A stretch of DNA of 64,000 bases, taken from the NCBI GenBank assembly GCA_958296165.1, contig OY282447.1:3162001-3226000 (forward strand). Reading direction: 5' to 3'. Below, one piece after another: positions 27,342 to 36,233 of the stretch. This stretch comes from an uncultured Pseudomonadales bacterium (GTDB lineage Bacteria > Pseudomonadota > Gammaproteobacteria > Pseudomonadales > Azotimanducaceae). The notes beneath the pieces are model-generated. The model was not told where the DNA came from, ran no database searches, and saw only the letters and a list, made by a program, of their open reading frames with translations. The translations under genes were made by a program, and so were the position numbers. The number at the start of each line of letters is the position of its first letter. The first letter of the stretch is position 1.

Positions 27342-28046
27342 CTACGTTACCGTGAACTCGATGCTTCCCAAGTCGCCGTAGTCCGCTCGGTAGTGGCCGG
27401 GCTCGGCGGGGTGGATGCCGCCGCAAGCGCCGGTGATGAGCAGCATGCCGTCCTCGATTGCCAGCCCCCTTTGGCGGGCTTCGTTCAGCATCCACGCCAG
27501 CGCCGCTTGCGGGCCACCCAGGGCATCGGATGCGGGTGCCGAGGTTACTTGCTCGCCATCGCGGGTGAGAGTGATGGTGACGTCGCCGTAGGAATCGCGC
27601 AGGGGTTGCTGCGTGCCGACGATGTAGCGGTCCGCAGCGATGTTGCAGGCCGTCAAGTTGGCGCCGTTGCGATCGGCGGCGTCGGAGAAGGCCATGCGCG
27701 GCACTTCGATGACCGGGCCTGCTGTTTGCGGCGCGCCGTCCGCGTCGACCACGATGCCGATCTCGCACTCCAAGCTCACGCCGGGGCCGCTCTCGAAACT
27801 GATGCCGGGCTCGCGGCGGCCGTGTGCGTACAGGCTGCCGATCAGCGGATGCGTCAGGCCGAAAGCCTGCTGGCCGGCTGCGGCCGTCATCCCGGCCTTG
27901 AGACCGGCCACGGCGCCGCCGGAAACGGCTGCTACCACTTGCTGCTGCATCTTGTAGGCGGCGTTGAGATCGAGCTCGGCCGGCATCTTCGGCAACGGCT
28001 CGCCGGCGCGGAGGGCGGCGGCCATGCGTTGTACGAGTTCTTCCAT
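27342..28046 (-). CDS. 2-keto-4-pentenoate hydratase / oxalocrotonate decarboxylase-like (FAH superfamily)
   Basis: 234 residues from the ATG at 28046 with AGAGGG upstream. Metal and active-site motifs of the MhpD/DmpH/XylI branch are visible: AGLKAGMTAA, ECEIGIVVDAD (Glu metal ligands) and the conserved Lys in GLKAG. The last step of meta-cleavage pathways uses these enzymes to hydrate 2-oxopent-4-enoate or decarboxylate 4-oxalocrotonate. No ring-cleavage dioxygenase is seen nearby, so the substrate is open. The acyl-CoA dehydrogenase stop lies 11 bases upstream, so the pair is an operon. Confidence 0.8.
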   Translation of the reverse strand: MEELVQRMAAALRAGEPLPKMPAELDLNAAYKMQQQVVAAVSGGAVAGLKAGMTAAAGQQAFGLTHPLIGSLYAHGRREPGISFESGPGVSLECEIGIVVDADGAPQTAGPVIEVPRMAFSDAADRNGANLTACNIAADRYIVGTQQPLRDSYGDVTITLTRDGEQVTSAPASDALGGPQAALAWMLNEARQRGLAIEDGMLLITGACGGIHPAEPGHYRADYGDLGSIEFTVT

Positions 28047-28057
28047 CGCTGCGCCCT

Positions 28058-29314
28058 CTAGTTGCCGAAGTCCCAAGTTTCGCCCGCGTGGTAGCGGCGC
28101 AGGACGTTCTTGGCAATGAGAATCTTGTGTACTTCGTCTGGGCCGTCGGCGATGCGCAGCGTGCGCGCTCCTTCGTACATGCCAGCGAACGGATAGTCGC
28201 CCGACACCCCCGCAGCGCCGTACACCTGGATGGCGCGATCCACCACGCGGTGGTAGGCGTTGGGCACGAAGATCTTGATCGATGAGATGTCCGTGCGGGA
28301 ATCTGCGCCTTCCTCCATCTTGCGGGCGCAGTCCACCACCATGAGCCGCGACGCCTGGATGTCCATGTAGGAATCGGCGATGAAGCCCTGCATGAACTGC
28401 TTCTCTTCCAGCTTTTCGCCGCCGTGTACCTCGCGGTTCATGATGCGGTCCACCATCAGATCGAAGCAGCGCCACATGGCGCCGACCGAGTTCATGCAGT
28501 GGTAGACGCGGCCGGCGCCGAGCCGATCCTGCGCCGCCTGATGGCCGGTGCCGGTGCTGCCCAGCTGGTTGGTTTTGGGCACGCGCACGTTGTCGTAGAT
28601 GATCTCGCAATGGCTGGACGCCTTGCCCCACACCGGCACGCCGCGCACGATGTTCACGCCCGGCGTCTTCTTGGGCACGATGATCTGCGTCATCTTCTCG
28701 TTGCTGCCGCCGGGATCGTCCGGGTCTGCTGTGCGGCACATGACGATGTAGAAATCCGCGGCGTGGCCATTGGAGGTGAACCACTTGTGGCCGTTAATGA
28801 CCCACTCGTCGCCATCGAGCACGGCGCGGGTTTGGATGGAGCGCGGATCGGAGCCGGCGTTGTGCGGCTCGGTCATGGAAAAGCCGGACTGCATGCGGCC
28901 TTCGGTGAGCGGAATCAGCCACTTCTCGTGCTGGTCCGGCGTGCCGTACTTAACGAGAATCTTCTGATTGCCGGAGTTCGGCGCCACCACCCCGAACAGT
29001 GAGGCCGCGCCGGGGCTGTAGGCGAGGACTTCGTTCATGTAGGCGTGCTGCATGAACGAGAGCCCCATGCCGCCGAACTCGGGCGGCAGGTGCGGCGCCC
29101 AGAGGCTCGCCTTCTTCACCTTGTTCTGCACGTGTCCGCGCAGCTCCTGAGCTTCCTTGAGCTGCTCCGTGGAAGGTCGCCCACCGTCGGTGCGATGCGC
29201 CCAGAGTTTGTTTTCTACCGGCAAGATGTCGTTGTTGACGATCTCGGCGGTGGCAATCCGCACCTCGTTGACTGAATCGTCCAACGTCGGCACAGGTTTC
29301 ACGTTCATGGGCAT
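28058..29314 (-). CDS. Acyl-CoA dehydrogenase, ACAD10/11-like
   Basis: 418 residues. The ATG at 29314 is chosen because GGGAGGG lies six bases upstream, and a longer frame starts at 29335. FAD-dependent alpha,beta-dehydrogenation of acyl-CoA. The flavin and substrate motif SMTEPHNAGSDPR and the helix LRIADGPDEVHKILIAKNVL are clear. The latter carries Asp in ADGPDEVH where short-chain enzymes have Glu, as in ACAD10/11-type enzymes. First gene of a leftward operon with the FAH-family hydratase, facing the hydratase/SDR cluster, so together they could form a catabolic unit. Confidence 0.9.
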   Translation of the reverse strand: MPMNVKPVPTLDDSVNEVRIATAEIVNNDILPVENKLWAHRTDGGRPSTEQLKEAQELRGHVQNKVKKASLWAPHLPPEFGGMGLSFMQHAYMNEVLAYSPGAASLFGVVAPNSGNQKILVKYGTPDQHEKWLIPLTEGRMQSGFSMTEPHNAGSDPRSIQTRAVLDGDEWVINGHKWFTSNGHAADFYIVMCRTADPDDPGGSNEKMTQIIVPKKTPGVNIVRGVPVWGKASSHCEIIYDNVRVPKTNQLGSTGTGHQAAQDRLGAGRVYHCMNSVGAMWRCFDLMVDRIMNREVHGGEKLEEKQFMQGFIADSYMDIQASRLMVVDCARKMEEGADSRTDISSIKIFVPNAYHRVVDRAIQVYGAAGVSGDYPFAGMYEGARTLRIADGPDEVHKILIAKNVLRRYHAGETWDFGN

Positions 29315-29440
29315 GGCGCCCTCCCCATCTATCACTACGCGGAAGAGCTAATGTAATCGAAGTGCGTGCCGGCTGTCATTGGCATTGGCCACGCACCGGC
29401 AAGCATGTTCGATTGATGATGATGGATGACCCCAGGGCCA

Positions 29441-29860
29441 TCACGTAGGGCGCAGTCCGTACTTCTCGACCTTTGAGGCGCGGCTGAGACGTGCGGCGTA
29501 CCGCGTCGAGCCTTCGCGGGGCTTCACGGGGTGGTATCTGACCTCTTCGGAGACGCTTAGCAAGTCCGCGCAATCCTCGGCTATGTCGCGCAACTCGGCG
29601 TCCGTCATTCCGCTGCGCAGGTGGTAGACCACGGTGGGCAGCCGTGGGACGGTTTGCTCGGTCATGTTCACGTCGGCTGTGAGCATCTTGTCGAACCCTT
29701 CGCGCTCCGCGAACGCATGGAGATCGCCGTTGGTCAACTCGTGTGCCGAAACGTCCCTCGCCTTGACGAATTCGGCGTGGGGCATGAGTTCGGATGCAGC
29801 AGCGACCACTTTCGCCGCAACGCAGTGATCGACCAGAATCCTCATCGAAGTGTGCATCAT
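29441..29860 (-). CDS. DUF5615 PIN-like toxin candidate
   Basis: About 139 residues. The recognisable domain starts MRILVDHCVAAKVVAA and continues through KARDVSAHELTNGDLHAF and FDKMLTADVNM. It has the acidic residues of PIN-like DUF5615/Mut7-C-type proteins (Asp in ILVDH, Asp in TADVN). These are predicted RNases paired with DUF433 antitoxins. The start is unclear: ATGs at 29860, 29857 and 29845 are possible, with GGAG just upstream of the first. An in-frame extension to 30049 would cross a 27-bp repeat and is doubtful. The likely antitoxin gene lies about 500 bases upstream on the same strand, which is unusually far. Confidence 0.65.
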   Translation of the reverse strand: MMHTSMRILVDHCVAAKVVAAASELMPHAEFVKARDVSAHELTNGDLHAFAEREGFDKMLTADVNMTEQTVPRLPTVVYHLRSGMTDAELRDIAEDCADLLSVSEEVRYHPVKPREGSTRYAARLSRASKVEKYGLRPT

Positions 29861-29992
29861 CTCCGGGGCTACGCACATTGTCACTACTCCTGTCGTGATG
29901 GGGCTGAGGCGGCTGCCGGCGACGGAAAACCCGCCACCGACGCCAACAATGGAGCGTTGGTAAGGCTTGGCCGAGGAGCGGTCAAGGGCTTT

Positions 29993-30067
29993 CAGTCGCT
30001 GGATCAATCCCTCTGGATTCAGTCGCTGGATCAATCCCTCTGGATTCAATCCCCTGGATCAATACCT
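29993..30067. repeat. 27-bp direct repeats between toxin and antitoxin candidates
   Basis: CAGTCGCTGGATCAATCCCT followed by CTGGATT occurs perfectly at 29993-30019 and 30020-30046. A partial third copy, CAATCCCCTGGATCAATACC, follows at 30047. On the minus strand the unit reads NPEGLIQRL in an open frame. It may be a small minisatellite or operator. The 480 bases between the two genes otherwise hold nothing I recognise. Confidence 0.7.
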
Positions 30068-30353
30068 TTGGGCAAGCTCGATGAAGTGGGCTTGCAGCGA
30101 CAGTTCCTTGATGGCGCCCGCTTCGGGCGGAAGGCACCCGTCAAGCGCTTCGTTCGTAGTGCCTAGCCACGGATTGGCGCCTCCGTCCGTCCGCGAGGAC
30201 GGTTCGGCAGGATTTCTTGGCTCCTTGTGATGGCAAGGAAGGGGGGAAATGTCCGTGAGGAACGCCAGGTCGGCGAGAAAGTGGGGCATAGACTTGTAGA
30301 CGCAACCCGTCAAGTTGCATCTTCGCAACGGAGCGCTTGTTGACCTCGTCTAC

Positions 30354-30602
30354 TCACGCGGTGCTCCTAGGGCGGTCCCTTTCACGCATCTGCCGCCGAC
30401 AGTGCTCCTTGAGTGCCATATTGGTCTCCGCAAGAACGGCTTCGATTTCCTCGTCGGTAACGTCGGGATAGTTCTCTTTGAACCCGACTATCCCGAATCT
30501 GAACAGGCACTCGACAGGAAGCCTAGAGCTGCCTAGGCAGGGCTCCCCTGACATCTTGGCAGGATCGACTTCGATGACGAAGTTCGGCTGGGGTTGGTCC
30601 AT
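30354..30602 (-). CDS. DUF433 antitoxin-like protein
   Basis: 82 residues from the ATG at 30602 (GGGGGT upstream), giving MDQPQPNFVIEVDPAKMSGE. DPAKMSGEPCLGSSRLPVE and ENYPDVTDEEIEAVLAE are the DUF433 signature, a small winged-helix-like protein that usually neutralises a PIN-like partner and autoregulates its operon. A start at 30644 is possible but lacks a binding site. It lies upstream of the DUF5615 gene on the same strand. The DUF433/DUF5615 combination is an established type II toxin-antitoxin arrangement. Confidence 0.75.
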   Translation of the reverse strand: MDQPQPNFVIEVDPAKMSGEPCLGSSRLPVECLFRFGIVGFKENYPDVTDEEIEAVLAETNMALKEHCRRQMRERDRPRSTA

Positions 30603-30841
30603 CGAAAACCCCCATGTTGCGGTTGAGACTCGACTTTCTATCATACATGCGAACCTGGGTCAGCGTGGTGTCGCGGTGATACCTAACCCCCTGGATTCCG
30701 CGCCGGCGATACCGGGTGCGGCGCGGCTTGCGGGGGCGCATGTGCGGCCGCTGGCGTCGCGGGCGAGGACGCCAACGATCCAAGCCGCGAGCCGGAGAAG
30801 CCGGCTAAGCGTGGCGGCGCTTCGGGTATACTCGTTCGCGC

Positions 30842-31951
30842 ATGGCCCTCCAGTACCCCTACGATTCCCATCCGGCGCCCGGTACCACCATTGAAGTCGC
30901 CGACGGCGTGCGCTGGCTCACCATGCCGATGGGGGGTTCTCTCAACCACATCAATCTGTACCTGATCGAAGACAAGCAGGGCTGGTTCGTGGTGGATACC
31001 GGCCTCGGCAATCGGGAAACCAAGAAGCTCTGGCACGAGATCTTCGACAACGAACTCGGCCGCAAACCGGTGCAAGGCGTCATCTGCACGCACATGCATC
31101 CGGATCACATCGGCCAGGCCGGCATGATTGCCGATCACTTCCGGTGCCCGCTCTACATGACGCGCGGCGAGTACTACCAAGCGCGCTCCTATGCGATGGG
31201 CTTCTCGTCTTCGCACGGCAACTGGCAGGGCGAGCAGTTCTACCACCGCTACGGCATGCCCACGGAGACGATGCAGCGGATGCAGGCCATGTGGCAGTCG
31301 GTGAAGAGCCGCTCGCCGTCGATGACCATGCCGAGCATGTTGCCAATGGGCTTCCGGCGCTTGGAGGACGGCGACATCCTCACCATCGGCGAGCACGACT
31401 GGCATGTGGTCGTGGGCGCTGGTCACTCCCCCGAACACGCCTGCCTGCACTGCCACAGCCTCGGCGTGATGATCTCCGGCGATCAAATACTGCCGGTGAT
31501 CACCTCGAATGTGAGCGTTCACCCCAGCGAGCCGGATGCGAACCCGTTGAAGGTGTGGATGGAATCCCACGACAAGTTTCTGGCCACGCCCGAGCAGACC
31601 TTCGTGCTGCCGGCCCACAACCTGCCTTTCTACGGCGTGCGTGAACGTCTGCGCGACCTTATCAGCCACCACGAAGATCGCATGCTGGCCATCGAAGAGG
31701 CCTGCGTTACACCGGCAACCGCCAAGGACCTCCTGCCTGTGCTGTTCAAGCGCAAGCTCGATGGCAGGCAGACCATGATGGCGCTCGGTGAATCCATCGC
31801 CCACTGCCACCTCCTCATGCATCGCAACCGGTTGCGACGCTCGCTCGACGAAGACGGCCGCTACCGCTTTCTCTCCGTGGATCCAGACTTGCAGCGGCGC
31901 TCGCATCCAGACAGCCACGATGCGCCCGACGATCGGCCGATTCTCGTATAG
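30842..31951 (+). CDS. MBL-fold metallo-hydrolase
   Basis: 369 residues. The metal-binding motif THMHPDHIGQ (HxHxDH) with further His in GAGHSPEHACLH and the Asp in MISGDQILP define the metallo-beta-lactamase fold with two metals. The C-terminal 120 residues (DLISHHEDRMLAIEEAC and on) resemble the winged-helix tail of LACTB2-like thioesterase/hydrolase proteins. The substrate is not predictable. A small membrane protein gene follows after 8 bases, so they are probably co-transcribed. Confidence 0.85.
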   Translation: MALQYPYDSHPAPGTTIEVADGVRWLTMPMGGSLNHINLYLIEDKQGWFVVDTGLGNRETKKLWHEIFDNELGRKPVQGVICTHMHPDHIGQAGMIADHFRCPLYMTRGEYYQARSYAMGFSSSHGNWQGEQFYHRYGMPTETMQRMQAMWQSVKSRSPSMTMPSMLPMGFRRLEDGDILTIGEHDWHVVVGAGHSPEHACLHCHSLGVMISGDQILPVITSNVSVHPSEPDANPLKVWMESHDKFLATPEQTFVLPAHNLPFYGVRERLRDLISHHEDRMLAIEEACVTPATAKDLLPVLFKRKLDGRQTMMALGESIAHCHLLMHRNRLRRSLDEDGRYRFLSVDPDLQRRSHPDSHDAPDDRPILV

Positions 31952-31959
31952 CCGTTGTC

Positions 31960-32226
31960 GTGACGGATTCGCAACGCCGCTCGCTCGCCCAAAGAATGGC
32001 GGCAATGAGCTATCGCATCTTGAAGTGGGGCCACGACCACGTGCCGTTCGGAATCCGCTCGCTCGTGGGCGTGCTGTTCATGGTCGGCGGCGTGTTCGGC
32101 TTCTTTCCGCTGCTGGGTTTCTGGATGTTTCCCTTGGGCGTGGCGCTGGTAGCGCTGGACATCCCTTGGACGCGCCACAAGATTCACGACTGGATGGCGG
32201 TGCTGAAGGCTAAGTCTGGGTCGTAG
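31960..32226 (+). CDS. Small two-helix membrane protein
   Basis: 88 residues from a GTG at 31960. Two hydrophobic segments, SLVGVLFMVGGVFGFFPLLG and FWMFPLGVALVALDI, sit between basic ends (RSLAQRMAAM and WTRHKIHDW), indicating an inner-membrane hairpin. I do not recognise a named family. It follows the MBL hydrolase gene by 8 bases, suggesting an operon. Confidence 0.65.
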   Translation: MTDSQRRSLAQRMAAMSYRILKWGHDHVPFGIRSLVGVLFMVGGVFGFFPLLGFWMFPLGVALVALDIPWTRHKIHDWMAVLKAKSGS

Positions 32227-32310
32227 CGCCGCCCTTGCCCCTTGCAGACCAGCACTGGCTGCCCGCGCCCGGTGGTAGCATAGCGCGACCGACCACCAGG
32301 CAGCGGGCGA

Positions 32311-32808
32311 ATGGTCGACACTCTCCTGAGCGAGGCTGACAAGAAGGAAGAACTGTCCCGCGTCTATGCGCGGGCGGTTGCCGCCGTCGCTGGCTACGTC
32401 ACCGGGCTCCCCGACTATGATCGCGATGGCGTCGACCTTCGGATTAGCGCTGGTGGTGCCATGCGTCCTGCAATCGACTTGCAGCTAAAGGCTACGGTCA
32501 ACTTGCAGGAAAAGGATGACCACTTCCGGTTCCCGCTGCCAACGCGGAACTTCGAGCTCTTGCGCGTTAACACGCAGACGCCGCGCCTGCTGGTCGTGTT
32601 GGCCCTGCCGAAGCAAGAGCGTCGATGGGTGACCCTCACGACGGAGAAAATGGTTCTCAGGCGGTGCGCTTACTGGGCTAATTTAAGAGGACAATCAGAA
32701 ACAACCAACCGCAGCACCGTCACTGTCTCCTTAGGAAAGAAGGACATCTTCGACGTAACAGGCTTGCAGCGTCTGATGGCGCAGTCCCGCACCGGGACCA
32801 TCCAATGA
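32311..32808 (+). CDS. DUF4365 protein, predicted nuclease-like
   Basis: 165 residues. DYDRDGVDLRI followed by AIDLQLKAT gives the D...QxK arrangement expected of DUF4365, a family with a predicted PD-(D/E)xK-like restriction-endonuclease fold that is common in defence neighbourhoods. GC content and codon use look less biased than in neighbouring core genes. The stop overlaps the start of the following 375-residue gene (ATGA), so the two are made together. An 84-bp gap separates it from the membrane protein gene upstream. Confidence 0.75.
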   Translation: MVDTLLSEADKKEELSRVYARAVAAVAGYVTGLPDYDRDGVDLRISAGGAMRPAIDLQLKATVNLQEKDDHFRFPLPTRNFELLRVNTQTPRLLVVLALPKQERRWVTLTTEKMVLRRCAYWANLRGQSETTNRSTVTVSLGKKDIFDVTGLQRLMAQSRTGTIQ

Positions 32809-33932
32809 GCTTGCGTGTGGTCAGCGCAGATTCGCTGCGGGCGATTTCGCCAGCGTCCCTCTCTGCTTATGCACGTCTTAGGGGCTGGGAAAAGGCCGAA
32901 CCCTACGGCGCTCACTCGGATGTCTATGTAGCAACTGACTTACCGGAGGTCATCCTGCCGAGGACGCAGCGCTTAGCCGACTACGCGGACGTTGCCGCCC
33001 GGCTGATCCAGATATTCGCGCAAGCGGCAGATGTGGACGAATCCGAACTGCTTCGCGAATTGACGATTGCCGACCGCGATGCGATACGCGTGCGTGCGTC
33101 GGGCGACCACACCGTGACGGTGACGGATGGCCTTGCGCTGATCGCAGGCGCCAAAGACATGATTTCCGCCGCCGCCCGCTCGCTATTCGAGCCAAGGGCT
33201 GCTTACCAAGGCCGTCCAGCGAAGGAGGTTGTAGAGTACTTGAAGAGGGTTCGTCTAGGGGATGTGGAGCAGGGCAGCTTCGTTGTCACGCTGCTGCCGC
33301 CCGCGGTTCCGCCGACGGTGGATGGCTTGCAGTTGCCGCCTGGTCGGGAGCGAATTTCCGGAACGCATCACAACTCTGATGAGTGGCTGGAAAACGAACC
33401 CATTGAACGACAGACCACATGGCGATTGGCGGATGCGCTCGGGGCAACTCGCGACGCGATGGCGGAGACCATAGGCGGAGGTGGAGATGCGTTTGGCAAC
33501 GCGATTTCGAGAGGAACAAGCGCCAATCTCTGCAAGGCGCTCGCGGATATGACGGCACCTTTCGAGGCGCTCGACTTGAGCTTGACGTGGGCGCTGACGC
33601 GGCCCACACCGACCGCCGATGCAATGGTTCGGTTCGAGTTCACTCACGAAGATTCCTGCATCCTACGCGAGGCGGCCCGCGTCTTGCGCGAACGGAGCGT
33701 GCAAACCAACGTGCGGCTGATCGCTACCGTAGAGGGTCTCAAGCGCCAAGGCCGGGAAGTTGCTCTGAGGACGCAATTGGATGGTGGAGCGCGAGCGGTT
33801 GTCGCGCATTTGACGCGCCGAGACTACGAACGTGCCATCGATTTGCACAAAACAAACGCCGAGGTTGAAATGGAAGGCGACTTGGAATGTTCAGGTCATC
33901 GGCGCAGCTTGCTCAACGCCCACATTGTCTAA
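32805..33932 (+). CDS. Unknown protein coupled to DUF4365
   Basis: 375 residues, soluble, with no motif I recognise. The N-terminal 45 residues (SLSAYARLRGWEKAEPYGAH and a DVYVATDLPEVILPR segment) look like a small domain that might contact a ligand or DNA. A central loop (ETIGGGGDAFGNAISRGT) is Gly-rich. The C-terminal third alternates beta strands and helices (VQTNVRLIATVEGLKRQGRE). The ATG at 32805 overlaps the DUF4365 stop, pointing to a fixed two-component unit. A nuclease plus sensor or specificity subunit is an inference. Confidence 0.6.
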   Translation: MSLRVVSADSLRAISPASLSAYARLRGWEKAEPYGAHSDVYVATDLPEVILPRTQRLADYADVAARLIQIFAQAADVDESELLRELTIADRDAIRVRASGDHTVTVTDGLALIAGAKDMISAAARSLFEPRAAYQGRPAKEVVEYLKRVRLGDVEQGSFVVTLLPPAVPPTVDGLQLPPGRERISGTHHNSDEWLENEPIERQTTWRLADALGATRDAMAETIGGGGDAFGNAISRGTSANLCKALADMTAPFEALDLSLTWALTRPTPTADAMVRFEFTHEDSCILREAARVLRERSVQTNVRLIATVEGLKRQGREVALRTQLDGGARAVVAHLTRRDYERAIDLHKTNAEVEMEGDLECSGHRRSLLNAHIV

Positions 33933-33989
33933 ATCGGTGTCTAAATCGGTGCCCTACTGACCTCGGCGGAGTTCGACCGGCCCGCCCCA

Positions 33990-34268
33990 TCAATCCGCCG
34001 TGTGGCGCCGCGCCAAGTCGAGTGGCGCTTGGCGTCACGTCGATGCCGCGGTTTCTCCATTCGGTTGCAAAGCTGCTGCATCTCCGGAGGAACAGATCCG
34101 GCGGCCACTGCCTCGCCAATGGGCGTTCGGCCGCGGCCAGCCGCAGCAGATTGTCGAAGTGGACGCGCACCAGATACCTGGCGTTGGGCGTTTCCTCTCG
34201 TTCGTCGGCCAGGCGCTGCGCTTCGTCGAAGATGTTGGAATGTCCCAGTACACGAACACGCGATCCAC
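33990..34268 (-). pseudogene. NYN-domain nuclease relic with frameshifts
   Basis: A leftward gene begins at GTG 34268 with MDRVFVYWD, the first strand and Asp of NYN/LabA-type PIN-like nucleases. One base later in phase it continues as SNIFDEAQRLADEREETPNA and YLVRVHFDNLLRLAAAERPL in the next frame. It then shifts again (GSVPPEMQQLCNRM) and again (EWRNRGIDVT). At least three frame changes make it a pseudogene. It lies between the DUF4365 unit and dapB, convergent with the former. Confidence 0.65.
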
Positions 34269-34294
34269 ATGGGTACCTCGCGCCTTGCCCAGAG

Positions 34295-35101
34295 CTACAG
34301 ACCGAGCACGTCGTCCATGCCGTAGCGGCCCGCTACCCGGCCGGCCACGAAACGCACCGCACGCACGGCGCCGGCGGCGAAGTTCTCGCGGCTGCTGGCG
34401 CGGTGGGTGATTTCGATGCGCTCGCCAGCGCCGGCGAAGACCACGGTGTGTTCGCCAACGATGTCGCCGCCGCGCAGGCTGTGGAAGCCGATGCTGCGGC
34501 TGTCGCGGGCGCCGGTGATGCCTTCGCGGCCGAAGACGGCGTCAGTGGCTAGGTCGCGGCCCAAAGCGTTGGCGAGGATTTCGCCCATGCGCACGGCTGT
34601 GCCGGAAGGTGCGTCGATCTTGTGGCGGTGATGGGCTTCAACAACCTCCACGTCCACATCGTCGCCGAGCGCCTTGGCGGCGCTCGCCACCAGCTTGAAG
34701 GCGACGTTTACGCCAACGCTCATGTTCGGTGCGATCACCAGCGGCACGGCCTGGGCGGCTTGGTCGATGGCCGCTAGGCCAGCGGCATCGAAGCCGGTGG
34801 TGCCGATGACCACCCCCTTGTGGTTGGCAACGCAAACATCCAGCTTGGCGAGAGTGGCGGCGGGAACGCTGAAATCCACCAGCACGTCGAAATCGTCCAC
34901 CACGGCGGCGATGTCGGCACCGATGGCTACATCAACGGTGCCAATGCCGGCCACTTCGCCAGCGTCGGCGCCGATGTGTGGCGATTGTGCGTGCTCCAAG
35001 GCCGCGCTCAAGCGCATGTCTTGCGCGGCGGTCACGGCGGCGACTAGCATCCGCCCCATGCGTCCCGCCGCGCCGGTCACCGCGACGCGGGCAGCGGTCA
35101 C
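34295..35101 (-). CDS. dapB: 4-hydroxy-tetrahydrodipicolinate reductase
   Basis: 268 residues. The GTG at 35101 overlaps the dnaJ stop (GTGA), so translation is coupled. The protein reduces hydroxytetrahydrodipicolinate with NAD(P)H in lysine and diaminopimelate synthesis. [10 protein letters not shown] is the nucleotide-binding motif, GTTGF lies in the cofactor cleft, and [15 protein letters not shown] is the DapB signature with the catalytic His and Lys. dnaJ followed by dapB is a familiar gammaproteobacterial order. carA, which often comes next, is absent here and an NYN relic follows instead. Confidence 0.95.
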   Translation of the reverse strand: MTAARVAVTGAAGRMGRMLVAAVTAAQDMRLSAALEHAQSPHIGADAGEVAGIGTVDVAIGADIAAVVDDFDVLVDFSVPAATLAKLDVCVANHKGVVIGTTGFDAAGLAAIDQAAQAVPLVIAPNMSVGVNVAFKLVASAAKALGDDVDVEVVEAHHRHKIDAPSGTAVRMGEILANALGRDLATDAVFGREGITGARDSRSIGFHSLRGGDIVGEHTVVFAGAGERIEITHRASSRENFAAGAVRAVRFVAGRVAGRYGMDDVLGL

Positions 35102-36219
35102 TTGGCGAGGCCCTCGAAGAAGCTCTTCACGGATTGGAACCAGCTCTCCTCCTTCGGTGAGTGCTTGGTGCCGTTGGCTTCTAGGCTTGCCTTGAAGTCG
35201 CGCAGCAGGGCCTTCTGCTTGTCCGAGAGGTGAATCGGCGTTTCCACCACCACGCGGCACAGCAGGTCGCCGTCCGGGCCGCCGCGCACCGGCGGCGCAC
35301 CGCGTCCGCGCAGCCGGAACAACTTGCCGGTCTGGGTCTCCTGCGGCACTTTCAGCTTCACGCGGCCGTTCAGCGTCGGCACTTCGATTTCGCCGCCCAA
35401 AGCGGCGTCTGCGAACGAGACCGGCACTTCGCAGTAAAGGTCGGTGCCGTCGCGGGTGAAAATGGGATGTTCGGCGACGCGCATCTGTACGTAGAGGTCG
35501 CCGGGCGGCGCTCCGTTCATGCCTGCTTCGCCTTCGCCGGAGAGGCGCACGCGGTCGCCGCTGTCCACGCCGGGCGGCACCTTCACGGAAAGCGTCTTGC
35601 GGCTCTCGACTCGGCCTCGGCCGGCGCAGGTTCGGCACGGCTCGAGAATCACTCGGCCGTTGCCGCGACAGCGCGGGCAGGTTTGCTGCAACGAGAAGAA
35701 GCCTTGCGAAACGCGGATCTGACCGCGGCCATCGCATTCGCGGCAGGTGGCGGGCGAAGTGCCCGGCTTGGCGCCGGTGCCGTTGCAGTCGTCGCAGCCG
35801 GCCAGCGTCGGCACGCGTATTTCCACCGTGTCGCCGCCGACCGCCTGCTCCAAGGTGAGGTCCAACGTGTATTGCAGATCGGCGCCGCGACTGGTGGTGC
35901 GGCGGCTGCGTGAACCACCGCCGAAGATGTCGCCGAATACGTCGCCGATGTCGTTGAAACGGCCGGCGTTGAAGCCCGAGGCGCTTGCCGAGCCGTCTAC
36001 GGCGGCATGGCCGAAGCGGTCGTAGCCTGCGCGCTTCTCCTGATCTGAGAGCACCTCGTAGGCTTCGGACGCTTCCTTGAACTTCTCCTCGGCATTTGCG
36101 TCTCCGGAGTTGCGATCCGGGTGGTACTTCATGGCCAAGCGGCGGTACGCCTTCTTGACGTCCGCCTCGGAGGCGTTGCGGTCTACGCCCAGGACTTCAT
36201 AGTAGTCGCGCTTGGCCAT
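35098..36219 (-). CDS. dnaJ: Chaperone protein DnaJ
   Basis: 373 residues, full length. J domain at 1-70 with HPD in [12 protein letters not shown] short G/F region with GNxF-like elements follows. The zinc-binding domain has four CxxCxGxG-type repeats ([32 protein letters not shown]) at about 140-210. The C-terminal substrate-binding domains follow. It stimulates DnaK ATPase and delivers clients. It lies 14 bases downstream of dnaK, and its stop overlaps dapB. Confidence 0.97.
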   Translation of the reverse strand: MAKRDYYEVLGVDRNASEADVKKAYRRLAMKYHPDRNSGDANAEEKFKEASEAYEVLSDQEKRAGYDRFGHAAVDGSASASGFNAGRFNDIGDVFGDIFGGGSRSRRTTSRGADLQYTLDLTLEQAVGGDTVEIRVPTLAGCDDCNGTGAKPGTSPATCRECDGRGQIRVSQGFFSLQQTCPRCRGNGRVILEPCRTCAGRGRVESRKTLSVKVPPGVDSGDRVRLSGEGEAGMNGAPPGDLYVQMRVAEHPIFTRDGTDLYCEVPVSFADAALGGEIEVPTLNGRVKLKVPQETQTGKLFRLRGRGAPPVRGGPDGDLLCRVVVETPIHLSDKQKALLRDFKASLEANGTKHSPKEESWFQSVKSFFEGLAK

Positions 36220-36233
36220 CTAGTTTCCTTGCG

